From Symsagittifera roscoffensis (taxonomy: Eukaryota; Xenacoelomorpha; Acoela; Convolutidae), in contig NC_087068.1 in NCBI RefSeq assembly GCF_963678635.1, forward strand, positions 19,161,872-19,225,871: a stretch of 64,000 nt of DNA, read 5' to 3'. Position numbers and translations under genes: made by a program. This document shows, piece by piece, positions 50,770 to 63,625 of the stretch. The notes beneath the pieces are model-generated. The model was not told the origin of the DNA. It ran no database searches and worked only from the letters and a program-made list of their open reading frames with translations. Position 1 is the first letter of the stretch, and the number at the start of each line of letters is the position of its first letter.

Positions 50770-51403
50770 GGTACACTTAGTCTAGAGGTAACGAATACGC
50801 CCGGTATGCGAAAGGTCCGTGTTCGAATCTGACCACGACCGATCATTTTTTGAAACGAAACATTCCGTTTCAAAACATGTCGGCCTATTACTTGTTTGCT
50901 TATTTTGCCGGCTTAGGTGCGCCATCTTAGTTCTTTTAGTGTACGCAGTTTGCATTTTAAAGTTTCGTAATGTTTTGATTTACTGCTGCACAGTTTAATT
51001 TTACTAATTTTTTTTATGTATATTTTCCATTATTTGTTTTTTTGTGTGTAAAAAATTTAATCGGCCCAAAAAGTTTCGGCCGACAGGTTAGCGGTGCTGG
51101 TTCGTTTCGAAAGAAATTTAGTTTATACTCTTCTCTTTCCGTTTTTTGAGGAAGTTTACCCAAGTTATGTCGGCTCAGTTGCCGCCTAATAATTGTTTTT
51201 GACCTTTCTTTAAACGCCAGCGATTGTATTTCGTGACGTTTTTCTTCAGATAGAACATCATTTTGATATTCTCTTTTTCTATTTTTTGTTCGACTTAATG
51301 GCTCTACTTTGCTTTCCAGTCTTCTTGCTTCAATGATATTTTAAGATGGTATTGCATCCTTTGCCATACCGGGCGTATTCGTTACCTCCAGACTAAGTGT
51401 ACC
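50770..51403. mobile_element. Foldback element with 39-bp terminal inverted repeats and tRNA-like boxes
   Basis: The left end 50770-50808 and right end 51365-51403 are inverted copies matching at 38 of 39 positions (GGTACACTTAG...CCCGGTATG). The left end is also tRNA-like: A box TAGTCTAGAGG (50778-50788) and a perfect B box GTTCGAATC (50821-50829) at normal tRNA spacing, but no proper cloverleaf. The interior (634 bp overall) codes nothing. It contains GTCGGCTCAGTTGCCGCC near 51168, related to GTCGGCTTAGTTGCCGC in the 1.5 kb duplicated unit. Confidence 0.75.
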
Positions 51404-52070
51404 ACCTCCGCTTCGCTTCTGTGCTCAACTTACCTATACCATTTTCTTTTTTTTTAATCGTTTGTGTTTGCGAAGTATAGCTTTGCCTCGGTGCATAAAC
51501 TGACAAGCAATGTTTTTCCTTTTTCAAATTTGATCGAAGCAATTTTTTGGTGTAAGAATGTACCAGAAAAGAAACTCATGATGTAGTGGTGCTGATTTTA
51601 CGGTATTTTCCCCTCAAGCCGACCCCCACCGTGATGACGTTACAAACAGTAGGTAAGCAAGCCAAAGAGTTTCACGTGTGTGTTTTAGGGGTCTATAACA
51701 TGGTAGATTTGCTAAATGGTACAACTGTTGCACATACTTAACTGTTGACTAAATCTTGGGGCAGATATGATGAAATTACTCGGTAAAAGCTTTCGTTGGA
51801 AGAAATAGTAAAAGAAAAAGAATAGGAAGCGGTCATAATTCTTGTCAAATTAGAGCAACTAAGTCAAGATTGTTCATATCAGGAGAAAGCCCGTATTGTT
51901 TCGACTGCTTTTTAAAAGTCTATGGAGTAAGGTTTGCTTAAAGAAATTAATGAAAATTTCAAAAAAAAATGAAAATAATTGCGTTTTTTCAAATATAACC
52001 CCCCACTAGCTATGTTAAGCGTAAATTGTATACTTCGCTTATAGATAAAGTTTAAATGGCATGCCTCAGT
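51404..52070. other. Intergenic, nothing recognised
   Basis: This is AT-rich sequence. A SINE-tail-like phrase (CTCCGCTTCGCTTCTGTG) follows the foldback element directly at about 51405-51422. There is no gene. Confidence 0.5.
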
Positions 52071-52236
52071 TCATTTTGGATCAATTTTTAAGAGGGATTG
52101 AATCTCCTCACGCGTTTTTAGGGCGAAATTGTCCCAAATTGGCAATCTTTGTCTGAATTCATTTTGGATCAATTTTTAAGAGGGATTGAATCTCCTCACG
52201 CGGTTTTAGGGCGAAATTGTCCCAAATTGGCAATCT
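52071..52236. repeat. 88-bp tandem duplication
   Basis: Two near-identical units (52071-52158 and 52159-52236, the second slightly shorter) begin TCATTTTGGATCAATTTTTA. The unit is an inverted relative of segments at about 57790-57890 and 58480-58580. Confidence 0.88.
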
Positions 52237-53416
52237 GTAAACCCTCATAATTTTACAAAAAGTTATCACCAGCAAAGTTGTTTTTTCAATTTGATCTCAA
52301 GACTACTCAGCACATTTACTCTGATATTTTCTTTGAAAGTCGGAACAATTATCATTCGACAGCAAATGGAGCCGCTTTCTTACCCGCTATCATTGCCATT
52401 GCAAGAATCTAATATTTTTTATTTTTAAAAACACTAACAATTTTGGGAAAACGTTCTTAGTTTGGTTGCTAATTTTTTTTGCGTACGTTTGAGTTTAATC
52501 ATGCAATTGTTTTAGTTATTACCCTTGCAATTAGCAAGGGTCTTGCACTCTGGTACTAGACTTTTTCCAGTAAATAAGTTTGTTCACATGACTCATCTCC
52601 TGGACCCATTAATCTCCTGTTCTCTACTGGAAACTGTCTCAAACACATTTTGAGAATGTTGGCATTTTAAATATCCGTCCTAGTTGAAATTTGCTGCTTA
52701 GGGTGGTAGTTATTTTACCAACTTGTTTATTTTTATTTCAAGAACTTTTTTGTTTTCTGTTTATTCGGTTTAATAAATTCCGGCTTATATTATATTGGCT
52801 TAATGCCTTGATATTGCGCCGTTTACTGAGCAAAAATTGATGCCTGCGTGTTTTGTATTGAAGATAATGGGGCTTTAACAACTTGTTTTTAATAGTTCTT
52901 AGATCTTTTTACAATTTCATTTTTTTGTTTTCTTTCTCGAGTGAATAATTTTCGACCTATATTAATGGGATGATGAAGCACGGGTGTTGGAAAACTTCTC
53001 TGCATACACAAGTGCGCACAATTTTCTGACACAAAAAGTTCCGGGCCTCGGAAAAACACAAGTTTGATTTTTTGACCGTTTTTTTTTCTAAACTTTTTGA
53101 CTTTTCTCGATAACTACCCTGCCAAACCTGACTTTTTGGATCAAGCGAAATAATAAATTGCATGGGTGAATATCTTCTGCATAAGCTTTAGCGCTCAAAT
53201 TTTTCCTTTAAAGAAGCTTTGATTCTCGAAAACGCCAACTTTCTGATTACTTTCTGAGGCCAATTACTTTTCAAAAGTCTTGATTGTTTTCCATTTTCTT
53301 GTTTTCTACTTTTTTGACACTTTTAAAGCTCTTTTTTTGCTTATTATTGCCACTTATTTCTTCAATGTGCTTAAACTATATAGTTAAATTAATAAATTAA
53401 CAAATTTAAAAAAATT
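52237..53416. other. Intergenic, nothing recognised
   Basis: AT-rich sequence without a credible coding frame, RNA gene or repeat structure that I can support. Confidence 0.45.
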
Positions 53417-56400
53417 GTCTACTCAAATTTTGTCGGCTTAGTTGCCGCAGTACAGATTTTTTGGTGCTGTAAACAGTTTTCATTATGGTTGCAGGTGTTG
53501 TTCCTTGTTTTCTTTTGAATCTTTTTCGGCTCAATTGGTGTCTGCTCAAACTTTTTTGGCTTCGTTTTTGCTGCGTAAGCGCTAATTTATTGTTCAAATA
53601 TTTTCTCTCGCATGTTTGAACTCGAGTTTTTTTGATAGATTGAAATTTTTTACTAGTGTTTTAAGTGACGCAAAGCTACATTTGGCCTCTGTGTTTGGTT
53701 TTTGTTTTGCGGTGCAATTTTTTTGTACAAGAGCTGATTTTTTCAAGATCTCGTTTAATTTACTTTTCGTGAGAAGTTTTTAAACCTGCAAAACATTAAG
53801 AGATTATATACAAGAATTGGGAAATAAGTTTAAAAAGTTTTAATTTTCCTAATATAGCTTTGAAAATGTTTTCAAAGCAATCGGAGAAGTAGATTTGTTC
53901 AAGTGATGGGTTAGGCAGAAATTGAGAAAACCATTTTAAACACTTTATTCTTTGTCTGAATCAACTGGAATTGACTAAAATTCCACTTTAAATACAGTGC
54001 ATTTTTTTGTTTTTTTTTAGCTAAAATTTTTCGATTTATGAATCCTAATATCCAATTAAATCCTAAAAGTAGTTGAACGAAACAGAGTTTTCTTGCGCAG
54101 ACCATTATTTTCTTGAGTCTTCTCCAACAAAAAAACGAAAGAATGATTTCAAAGAAGATTGAATTATTCCGGCCACTGAAAATGGGGGAATTTTGTATTT
54201 GGTTAATTTTGCAGTTTTTCCCTTCGTACCGCAAACATTGTCAAAATTTTTTTATTGCCTTTTTAGTTCCGAGTCGATCAATTTTTAAAAACTTTGTAAT
54301 GTCGAGAAACAATAGTTCCGAGTAACAATTTTGTAGTGTCGAGAAAAGCTAGTTTCAACATTTGCTTAGTATTCTAATTTTTCTAAACAAATTCAACGAA
54401 AAAATGTATAGTAGAGACTTCTTAAAAGCTTGAAACTCCGACCAATGATCCTATTAAGATAATATTTTAACCTATCTAAAGCATGAGAATGGAAAATTTC
54501 CTGAGATATTCTCCTTAGTTTTCACAAAATTTCCAGATTAACGACAAATTGTAGAATTTTTAATCTGTGTTTCCCTGAAGGAACTAGTGTGTCAAAATTC
54601 AACGGTGAAAGAAGCACACAACCAAGTCTTCCTGTCAATATAGGTTTCGCCGCACATCATGAGTTCCAAAACTTGGCAGAAAAATTCTGCGTACTCTGAG
54701 GAGTTGCAATAATTTTGATCTGAGCAATCACAGCTCAGAAATTTTTATGATCGATTTCATCAATTGATTGCTAAATTAACACAGAGCAGGTTGTTGTGCA
54801 AGTAGTACAAAATTATCCGACCTGATTGAAAAAAAAGTTAAAAATAAAGAAAACATTTTACAAATCGAAAATCTATGTCCAAAACTTCCGGTTGTAAAAA
54901 ATCAGACATCAGACAGTGTTTCTCGTGATTGTCTACTCAATTTTTGTCGGCTTAGTTGCCGCAGTACAGATTTTTTGGTGCTGTAAACAGTTTTCATTAT
55001 GGTTGCAGGTGTTATTCCTTGTTTTCTTTTGAATCTTTTTCGGCTCAATTGGTGTCTGCTCAAACTTTTTTGGCTTCGTTTTTGCTGCGTAAGCGCTAAT
55101 TTATTGTTCAAATATTTTCTCTCGCATGTTTGAACTCGAGTTTTTTTGATAGATTGAAATTTTTTACTAGTGTTTTAAGTGACGCAAAGCTACATTTGGC
55201 CTCTGTGTTTGTTTTTGTTTTGCGGTGCAATATTTTTGTACAAGAGCTGATTTTTTCAAGATCTCGGTTAATTTACTTTTCGTGAGAAGTTTTTAAACCT
55301 GCAAAACATTAAGAGATTATATGCAAGAATTGGGAAATAAGTTTAAAATGTTTTAATTTTCCTAATATAGCCTTGAAAATATGTTTTCAAAGCAATCGGA
55401 GAAGTAGATTTGTTCAAGTGATGGGTTAGGCAGAAATTGAGTAAACCATTTTAAACACTTTATTCTTTGTCTGAATCAACTGGAAGAGACTAAAATTCCA
55501 CTTTAAATACAGTGCATTTTTTTGTTTTTTTTTTAGCTAAAACTCTTCGATTTATGAATCCTAATATCCAATTCAATCCTAAAAGTAGTTGAACGAAACA
55601 GAGTTTTCTTGCGCAGACCATTATTTTCTTGAGTCTTCTCCAACAAAAAAACGAAAGAATGATTTCAAAGAAGATTGAATTATTCCGGCCACTGAAAATG
55701 GGGGAATTTTGTATTTGGGTAATTTTGCAGTTTTTCCCTTCGTACCGCAAACATTGTCAAAATTTTTTTATTGCCTTTTTAGTTCCGAGTCGATCAATTT
55801 TTAAAAACTTTGTAATGTCGAGAAACAATAGTTCCGAGTAACAATTTTGTAGTGTCGAGAAAAGCTAGTTTCAACATTTGCTTAGTATTCTAATTTTTCT
55901 AAACAAATTCAACGAAAAAATGTATAGTAGAGACTTCTTAAAAGCTTGAAACTCCGACCAATGATCCTATTAAGATAATATTTTAACCTATCTAAAGCAT
56001 GAGAATGGAAAATTTCCTGAGATATTCTCCTTAGTTTTCACAAAATTTCCAGATTAACGACAAATTGTAGAATTTTTAATCTGTGTTTCCCTGAAGGAAC
56101 TAGTGTGTCAAAATTCAACGGTGAAAGAAGCACACAACCAAGTCTTCCTGTCAATATAGGTTTCGCCGCACATCATGAGTTCCAAAACTTGGCAGAAAAA
56201 TTCTGCGTACTCTGAGGAGTTGCAATAATTTTGATCTGAGCAATCACAGCTCAGAAATTTTTATGATCGATTTCATCAATTGATTGCTAAATTAACACAG
56301 AGCAGGTTGTTGTGCAAGTAGTACAAAATTATCCGACCTGATTGAAAAAAAGTTAAAAATAAAGAAAACATTTTACAAATCGAAAATCTATGTCCAAAAC

Positions 56401-56440
56401 TTCCGGTTGTAAAATATCAGACATCAGACAGTGTTTCTCG
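53417..56440. repeat. 1.5 kb tandem duplication
   Basis: Unit 1 (53417-54930) and unit 2 (54931-56440) are offset by 1514 bases and differ by only a handful of substitutions and one-base indels per kilobase. Both start GTCTACTCAA and end CAGTGTTTCTCG. Open stretches inside (for example 53911-54234 on the minus strand) are short and AT-rich, and I do not regard them as genes. Confidence 0.93.
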
Positions 56441-56989
56441 ACACGAAGACAATTTTTCGAAGTTTTTGAAAATCCCAATTACAACCTATAGGGTTTTAAT
56501 GTGCTACCACACTGGCCTTCTACGAGTTTTCCTTTTGATAGTCAAAATTTGATAGCCCACAATTTTCCCTTTTTCGAGAGTGGTCGGAACAATAACAATC
56601 TTTTGGTATTTTTGCGGAAACAATAAATTATTTTTCGGTCAGCTTAGTGTATTATTTAAAACGTTCTTTTATTCAAACCTAAGTCGCAAATTTTGGTGCC
56701 ACTTTTTGGGCACTTTTAAAGCTTTTCGATAACATGTGCTTTGACATTCGAATAGTAATAAGTTAACACAGTCGATGCATTTTGAATTCATCAAATGAAT
56801 CGAAAAAAAACTATTTGGTTCAAACAACAAAACAATCATAAAAAGTTGATATCAGAAACTTTCAATACATCTCAATACATCTCGTGTTTTTTGAAATGCA
56901 TAATTTATACGTAATGTGGTTTTTTGCTATGCAGTTTGTTGCTTGCAAAGTTAGTGTATATGCCTTCAGTTTGTTATATTCCAAAGTTA
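56441..56989. other. Intergenic, nothing recognised
   Basis: AT-rich sequence with no supported feature. Confidence 0.45.
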
Positions 56990-57310
56990 TTACTTAGGAG
57001 ATTGTGTCTATTTGTATTTGGTGCCACTTTTGTTGAATCGCATTGGCAATTTATCAGCATATGTAGCCGTTTTATTAGTGACCAGTGTTTGTCGGTCGGT
57101 GGTTAAGCGTGCGTGGCTGAGGAGTTACTGTATAAAATTCAAAATCTTTTGATTGCAGTAGGTCCTGGAATGAATCCTAGAACTAGCCGAGTTTTGCTAA
57201 TTTGAGGTTTTTTCGATTTTTCTCATTGCACTTTCTAGAGCTGTGTTTTGTCGTATTTTTGCTAGTGTTTGCAAAGCGGTGCTTCGCTTCTGTGTAAAAC
57301 TTTAGTTAGG
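56990..57310 (+). mobile_element. tRNA-derived SINE, second full-length copy
   Basis: This aligns with 45080-45400: CGCATTGGCAATTTATCAGC, an A-box-like TGGCTGAGGAG near 57114, a decayed B box, the post-core GAGTTTTGCTAATTTGAGG, and a tail TTTGCAAAGCGGTGCTTCGC. It is more decayed in the tRNA part than the intron 5 copy. Confidence 0.65.
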
Positions 57311-57654
57311 CCAATAGCAGCCAATTTGCCAAGCTTTGCTCATTTTTTTTCACAAAACTTGTTAAAACTAGTTTGCTTTGCTTTGGAAAAAACAGTAATC
57401 TTGCTGAGGTGATACAATTTTCTATTGGGTTGAGTATTTTTCCGCAAAGTGTGATACAACGTGGTCGATTGATATATATCACATTGAAGACTATTCAGTC
57501 TTAGTTTAAGCTTCAGTTTGTGCTTCAATAGTCAGAAAGAAATATATAAATCAAACTGTTCTTGGGATTAATTTTTCTGACTTTTGTAACGAAAATAACG
57601 GGAAACTTGTGCTCAGAGTGTGTTTTTTTTTCTTCAGACAATTTTCGAATTTTT

Positions 57655-59095
57655 AACCAGCCATTTTAATGAACTTTTCTTATATCATTCAAAAGATATT
57701 GTTGTCTTGAGCTTAAATTTGAAAAGATTTTTTATGATTAATAAAAGTGATCATTTTCCGTAAAGTTCTGGGGCTTTAAAGATTTCTATTTTGGCCAAAT
57801 TGGGGCTTAACGCGCGATAAATTTTGCGCTTTTAACGCGTGAGCGGAGATTTAATCCGTCTTAGAAATTGTTCCAAAATGGTCTAAAAAAACTTATTCTC
57901 CATAAGTATTTAACATATCAGAAGTAGCAATTGTTAAACGAGCAGTCGTCAAAAGCACTTAGGCTTGCGTAAACACACGCGCCTGGCAATCCTGACGTAC
58001 CGTGATTGATCACCCCACGTTGCCAAATTTCTTCACTCGGCCAATATATTCACAGTAGGCGTAAATATTCCTCACTTACTTCAAAAATTGGGAGAACAAA
58101 GCTGTTTGTATTAAGGCGACGCCCTTAATATTCCGACTGCCCTTCAATGTGAATGAAAAAGTGTTTGAATTTAATTAACATAGGCAAAAGCTTCAACAAA
58201 ACGAAAAAAAAAAACAAAACAAAAATGTTGATACATTTTTTGAAATTCATACCTCAATTTAAGTTAGTTTAAGTTCAAAAGAATACATTTAGCTAGAGTA
58301 AAGAATTTTTAAAAAATAACCAGCATGCCTCAATTCTCTTCGAAACAATTTTTATCCGGATAAATTTTTTTTATCATTCAAAAAATATAGTTGTCTTGAG
58401 CTTAAATTTGAAAAGATTTTTTGTGATTACAATAAATAATCATTTTTCGTAAAGTTATGGGGCTTTAAAGATTGCTGTTTTAGCCAAACTGGGACAATTA
58501 ATGCGCGACACATTTTGCACTTCTAACGCGTTAGCGGAGATTCAACCCGTCTTAGAAATCGTTCCAAATTGGTATAGAGAAGCTTATTTGCCATAATTTA
58601 TTTGTTACTAGGGAAGAATTCTATCACTTTGTACTTTTTATTCAACATATCAGAAGTAGCAAATGTTAAACGAGCAGTCGCCAAAAGCACTTAGGTTGGC
58701 GTAAACACACGCGCTTGGCAATCCTGACGTTCCGTGATTGATCACCACACGTTGTCAAATTTCTTCACCAGGCCAATAATTTCACACTAGGCATATATAT
58801 TCCTCACCTCCTTCAAAAATCAGGACAACAGAGCTGTTCGTATCAAGACGACGCCCTTAATGATCCGACTGCCCTTCAATGTGCATGAAAAAGTGTTTGA
58901 ATGTAATTAACATAGACAAAATTTTCAATAAAACGAGAAAAAAAATTGAAAATAAAAATGTTGATACATTTTTTGAAAGTCATACCTCAATGGCTAGTTC
59001 AAGTTCAAAAGAATACATTAAGCTAAAGTAGAGTTTTTTTGAAAAAAAAAATAGGCAGCAAGCCTCAATTCTCTCAGAAACGATTTTTTATCCGG
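57655..59095. repeat. Diverged tandem duplication, units of about 700 bp
   Basis: Unit 1 (about 57655-58345) and unit 2 (about 58370-59095) share GTCTTGAGCTTAAATTTGAA, then TAACGCG, a CGGAGATT segment, AACGAGCAGTCG and CAAAAGCACTTAGG in order, at an offset near 690-720. They are clearly older than the 1.5 kb duplication. A weaker relative is at 62080-62240. Confidence 0.8.
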
Positions 59096-62000
59096 ATTAA
59101 AAAGCCGCTCACGTGTTAATAGCTTAAATAATTTGGCGCGCTAGTTATCGCAAATGCACAAGTCTGCCTTTTTGAAACCCTAACAACTTTGCGAAAATCG
59201 ACCTTAGGTAAAATACTGATGAAATTGGAGCTAATAACGTCGAAAATTGTCAGTTGATTTTAAAAAAAGTTGTCAAAATGGCTAGTTAAAAAGTCAAAAT
59301 TGGTTTTCAAAAGTCGGAACAATGATAGTTTGATTACAATTAAAGTCATCGACAACATTTCATTTTGAGCATTTTGAAGTCTGAATTTCAAACAACAGTT
59401 TATTGATACTTAGTTATTATGCTTGTTGCCTGTCCCTTCGAGCGACAAAAATGAACAAGCAAAATCAACTACTTTTTGTTTGTCATTTTTTTTTTGCAAA
59501 TACGCATCTAGTCGGAACGTTCTGTGCTAATTGCGCAGCAGCCAGCTACACTAATCGGCTTTTCATTTTGCATTTGTTCTTTCGATCAGGAAGATGTTTA
59601 GTCAAGTGATGATGCGCAACATTCTCTGGAGGGCTCACTCATGCATAATATGATAACAACACCATCATAGACTCTTTGTTTGTTGCTAATTTCTGGCTTC
59701 TGTCTCTTCAAAGCAACAGCCTTACGCATTGGCCATGGCACCAATGATAGTCCTGCAAGCCGAAATCTCAATCAGCAGAAATTCAGAAACAAAATAGAAA
59801 CGACGAACTAAATCTAATTAGGCAGTTTTATATCAGCTATATAACATTGTTTTGAAATGTTTGTGTTCAAATCAAAAATCAAAATGTTGGATTATAAAAA
59901 CATTAGATATCTTGCCAAAATATAGCTGGAAGACTGGCTTGTGATATCGCTGCACACTTTTTAAAGTGCCAATGCGTGAGATTAAGAGTGGCACACAATT
60001 TCTTATTTATTTTTTTTCCTGGCGTATCTGGATATCAAAGCCAGCAGTCTGAGGCTATTCACACCACAGGGCCATAAACCAAATAAGCTGCCCCAAATAC
60101 TATCTCAAAAGGGATGCAGTTAGCATAATGTCCGAATAGCACAAGAAAAACCATAATAGAACTTTTTATACCCATAATAACAATAAACAAACCTGTATTT
60201 TACAGATCAATTCAGACAATTCAAGCTGAAAACCCAGTAAGAAATCACTCACTATAAAAGCAAGGAAGTAAGTTGTTTTAAGTTGTCATCATGAATCTTG
60301 TCAGCAATCCCCCTCACCTGGATTTCCTAGTTATGAATTTCCACTCCAGTAAAAAAAAAACAATTTCAACGCATTTTGCACCTGATAACAAAGTTCTCCC
60401 CGTTCGCATTAGCAGAGGCAGTCTTCAGCACAATCCGTAAGCATTTTGTGCTAATCGGGTTATTTTCTTGTAGAAACCGCACCGGAAGTTTACAAAAGTT
60501 AGGAAAAACTTGAGAAGACGCAAGAAAAAAGAAGTGTTTAAACTATTGCATTGAGAAGTGTTTGTTGTTGTTTTGTTTCTGTTTTTCTGTTGGCTGATGT
60601 TAAGAACAGCGTGGCCGTTGATTTGCAATTGCAAACTGGTTTATGGCTCCTCAGGGCTCCTAATTCCGGTCGCTTTCCAACAGCAGTCTAACTGATGCCG
60701 TCTTCTATCCTAACATGACGGGCGAAATTTGAGAAATATTACATAACACTGCAACTGAAGTGCCTATTTAGAAATGGGCGCCCAAAAAGGTCATCATCAT
60801 CGATTCAATTTTGAAACACCTTACCCCTTCTAAATCATCTTCAAAATAGATGAAAAGAGTGCTCAAAATAGTCACAAAAGCTGAATTTTTTAAACGCAAC
60901 TTTATTAAATCAATTTTTTTTATTATTCTTTCATTATTGCTCCAGTAGAAAGTTCTCTTTCAGCATCAGAAAACATATTCATATAAATTAGATTTTCTGT
61001 CCTATTTGAACAAAAGTGAAATTTGATCCTATTTCATCTGGAAACTTGGCGCCACTAATCACGTCGTTAGATTGGATTCGTTGATTTTAGCGACGATTTC
61101 TATTAACCTCAACATCCAGCTAATCTTTCAAATTTGGTTGCAAATTGCATACTTCAATTTTTTTTCAGAATTAAAAAAGCTTTTTGAAATTTTCTTTGAT
61201 ATGTACAAGTTTATGATTTTTTTGCATCGTGTTCGAATAACTGCCAGTAACTTTGGAGAATGTCTCTAGATGGATGATAACTTTTATCTATTTTGATTGG
61301 TCTTTATACTATTAACGATCCTTTTTTAAATCAAATCACCCGTAAATGTAGACGCGATGACCCGTTGTCGAACATAAACTTCCGACATACCAAAGCTTCA
61401 ATCAGATTAATTTGAGCTCCAGGTATGTTTCAGCTGCTAAAACCTTATATACATAATTCCTGAACTTTATTCCAACTCTACTTCAACGCTTCCGTTTTCA
61501 GTTAGCTTCCTGCAGTTTAAAACATGTCAGTCTCTTTTCTCTATAATTCTTTTCATTTTGGCCTTGGTCACTAAGTTTAACCAGTTCTTCTTGCTCTTAC
61601 CAAGCATGCATGCATGGTCTTAGTTATTTTGGAAACTGCATTATGTTTTCCAGCAATTTATCCCACTTGGCTTATTATTGTTTCGTGAAAACCCAACTAT
61701 AGTCATTTATAACCAAAACAGTCATATATTTACTTATGTGCTGCTGAATAAACATTTCTTCATATTTTTTGTTATTGATAATACGCCGCGGCCACCGCAA
61801 ACAAAACACTGCAAAAATGCCGTTCAGATAGTTTAGTTGACTGGCTTCCGTCTTTTTTAAACAAAAAAGACTGAATCATTTTGCGCAAATACATATAATA
61901 ATCTTTATTCTAAAATTAAAATGGTTACAGCAATGAAGCAATGCTGCATTGTACCAGTCTTTTTTGTCGCAACTTTCGAAGAAAGAACGGAATAATTATG

Positions 62001-62269
62001 CTTGGGCTAGTTTTTTTATTCAGTCAAATTTCGACTTTTTAACGTTTTGATGGAACTTTTTGTACCACCTGGAGGATGTTGTTGTCTGCAGCTCAAAAAC
62101 AAAAACTATTTCACCTATGATTGTTTTTAGTAAAGTTATAAGGTTTGAAAATGGCTAACTTCTCCAATTTTGGATAATTGACGCGCAATTATTTGTGTTC
62201 TTAGAACACGCGTAAGCGGCGGATTATTGCGTTGCCAATTGAATTTAGGCAAATCATTTGGTCTTTTTA
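59096..62269. other. Intergenic, about 3 kb, no gene seen
   Basis: AT-rich sequence on both strands. Open stretches such as 59403-59609 and 60425-60634 are short, low-complexity and lack recognisable domains. I find no RNA gene or clear repeat apart from the distant relative of the 57655 unit near 62080-62240. Confidence 0.5.
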
Positions 62270-62660
62270 TCAGAATACCACACTTCAATTACTTCCTTTT
62301 TTGGTATACATTTGTATGAAAGTGGACAAATTGAAAAAAAATCTCGTTTATTTCTTGAATTTCACAATCAAAAACTTTTTTAAATTGCTTTTATAAAGAA
62401 GTGTCGGAATATTCAGGTCTTCGCCCTGATATACGAGCAGTCTTGTTATACCAAGTCTTAGAATGAAAATTCATTACTCATTCATGAAAAAAATTTTGAC
62501 CTAGAATTATCATTTACGTTTTTGCGTAATATTAGATTCAAAAATTCAACCAAAAAAATTTAAAATTGAAATTTGTTTTTAAGTTTTCCACAAAAAATTG
62601 TGAAACGGTTTTTTATCTGTCGCGGTAAGATAAACGCTAAAAGATATCCTAGTTGTTCTA
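62270..62660. repeat. Duplicated segment, first copy
   Basis: This matches 63626-64000 closely, including TTCGCCCTGATATACGAGCA. The two copies are about 1360 bases apart with the gap between them. Confidence 0.85.
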
Positions 62661-63067
62661 TTTATTAAAAAAAACTGTGGTCTCCTATGACTATTTTACT
62701 AGAAGTGGTTCTAAATTTTTCAGCGGTCGGCGCAAAAACAATTTTTTTTTTCTGAAAACTGATCTTAGCGTAAGCAATTAACGCTAGCGTGGAAGATTTA
62801 TATCTAACTATCTGGATGAGGCTTTGATTCAATTACATTATTTTGACGTTTGATTAATGGCCCTGTAACGAAATTCTCAAAATTCTTTTCATTATGATTT
62901 TCCTTTATTCACCGGAGTAAAAAATTAATTCAAACTTTTCCCAATACCTCCGTTTCGAACAGCGGCATCTGAAAAACTTCAAATTCAGGTAAGATATTAA
63001 TAGTTTTATGTAATTTCAGTCAGTTTTGATTACACGGGTTGGAAAGAAAGCTAGAAAACCAAAGTTC

Positions 63068-63071
<4 letters not shown>

Positions 63072-63122
<51 letters not shown>
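63072..63122. repeat. TA microsatellite
   Basis: About 25 TA dinucleotides. A second TA tract is at 63457-63509 in equivalent flanking sequence. Confidence 0.95.
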
Positions 63123-63130
<8 letters not shown>

Positions 63131-63197
63131 TGTTGTTTAAGAAAACTCTATAAATAGTTTTTTCTCCATAGTTTGAATTTGAATAGTTAAAGCGTAA

Positions 63198-63397
63198 NNN
63201 NNNNNNNNNNNNNNNNNNNNNNNNNNNNNNNNNNNNNNNNNNNNNNNNNNNNNNNNNNNNNNNNNNNNNNNNNNNNNNNNNNNNNNNNNNNNNNNNNNNN
63301 NNNNNNNNNNNNNNNNNNNNNNNNNNNNNNNNNNNNNNNNNNNNNNNNNNNNNNNNNNNNNNNNNNNNNNNNNNNNNNNNNNNNNNNNNNNNNNNNN
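63198..63397. other. Assembly gap, 200 N
   Basis: This is a run of exactly 200 N, so probably a placeholder of unknown true length. The same repeat-associated sequence (GGGTTGGAAA(G/T)AAAGCTAGAAA and the TA tract) lies on both sides. Confidence 0.99.
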
Positions 63398-63452
63398 TTT
63401 TGTTTACATTTTGTTTACACGGGTTGGAAATAAAGCTAGAAAACCAATGTTC

Positions 63453-63456
<4 letters not shown>

Positions 63457-63501
<45 letters not shown>

Positions 63502-63509
63502 ATATATAT
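63457..63509. repeat. TA microsatellite, second copy
   Basis: This TA tract is interrupted once, with the same flanks as 63072-63122 (AGCTAGAAAACCAA before, TTGTTTAAGAAAACTCTATA after). Confidence 0.95.
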
Positions 63510-63625
63510 AAATAGATTGTTTAAGAAAACTCTATAATAGTTTTTTCTCCATACTTTGGATTTGAATAGTTAACGCGTAATTCAATAAGAAAAACTTTGT
63601 AATTACATCAGAGAATATTAGAATA

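Noticed and set aside
53911-54234. Minus-strand frame of 107 codons, repeated at 55490-55750.
   Set aside because: It is repeated only because the 1.5 kb unit is duplicated, it changes length between the copies, and it has AT-rich composition without a domain.
63072-63509. CRISPR-like or satellite array around the TA tracts.
   Set aside because: There are only two copies, and simple dinucleotide repeats in a eukaryotic duplication do not make an array with spacers.
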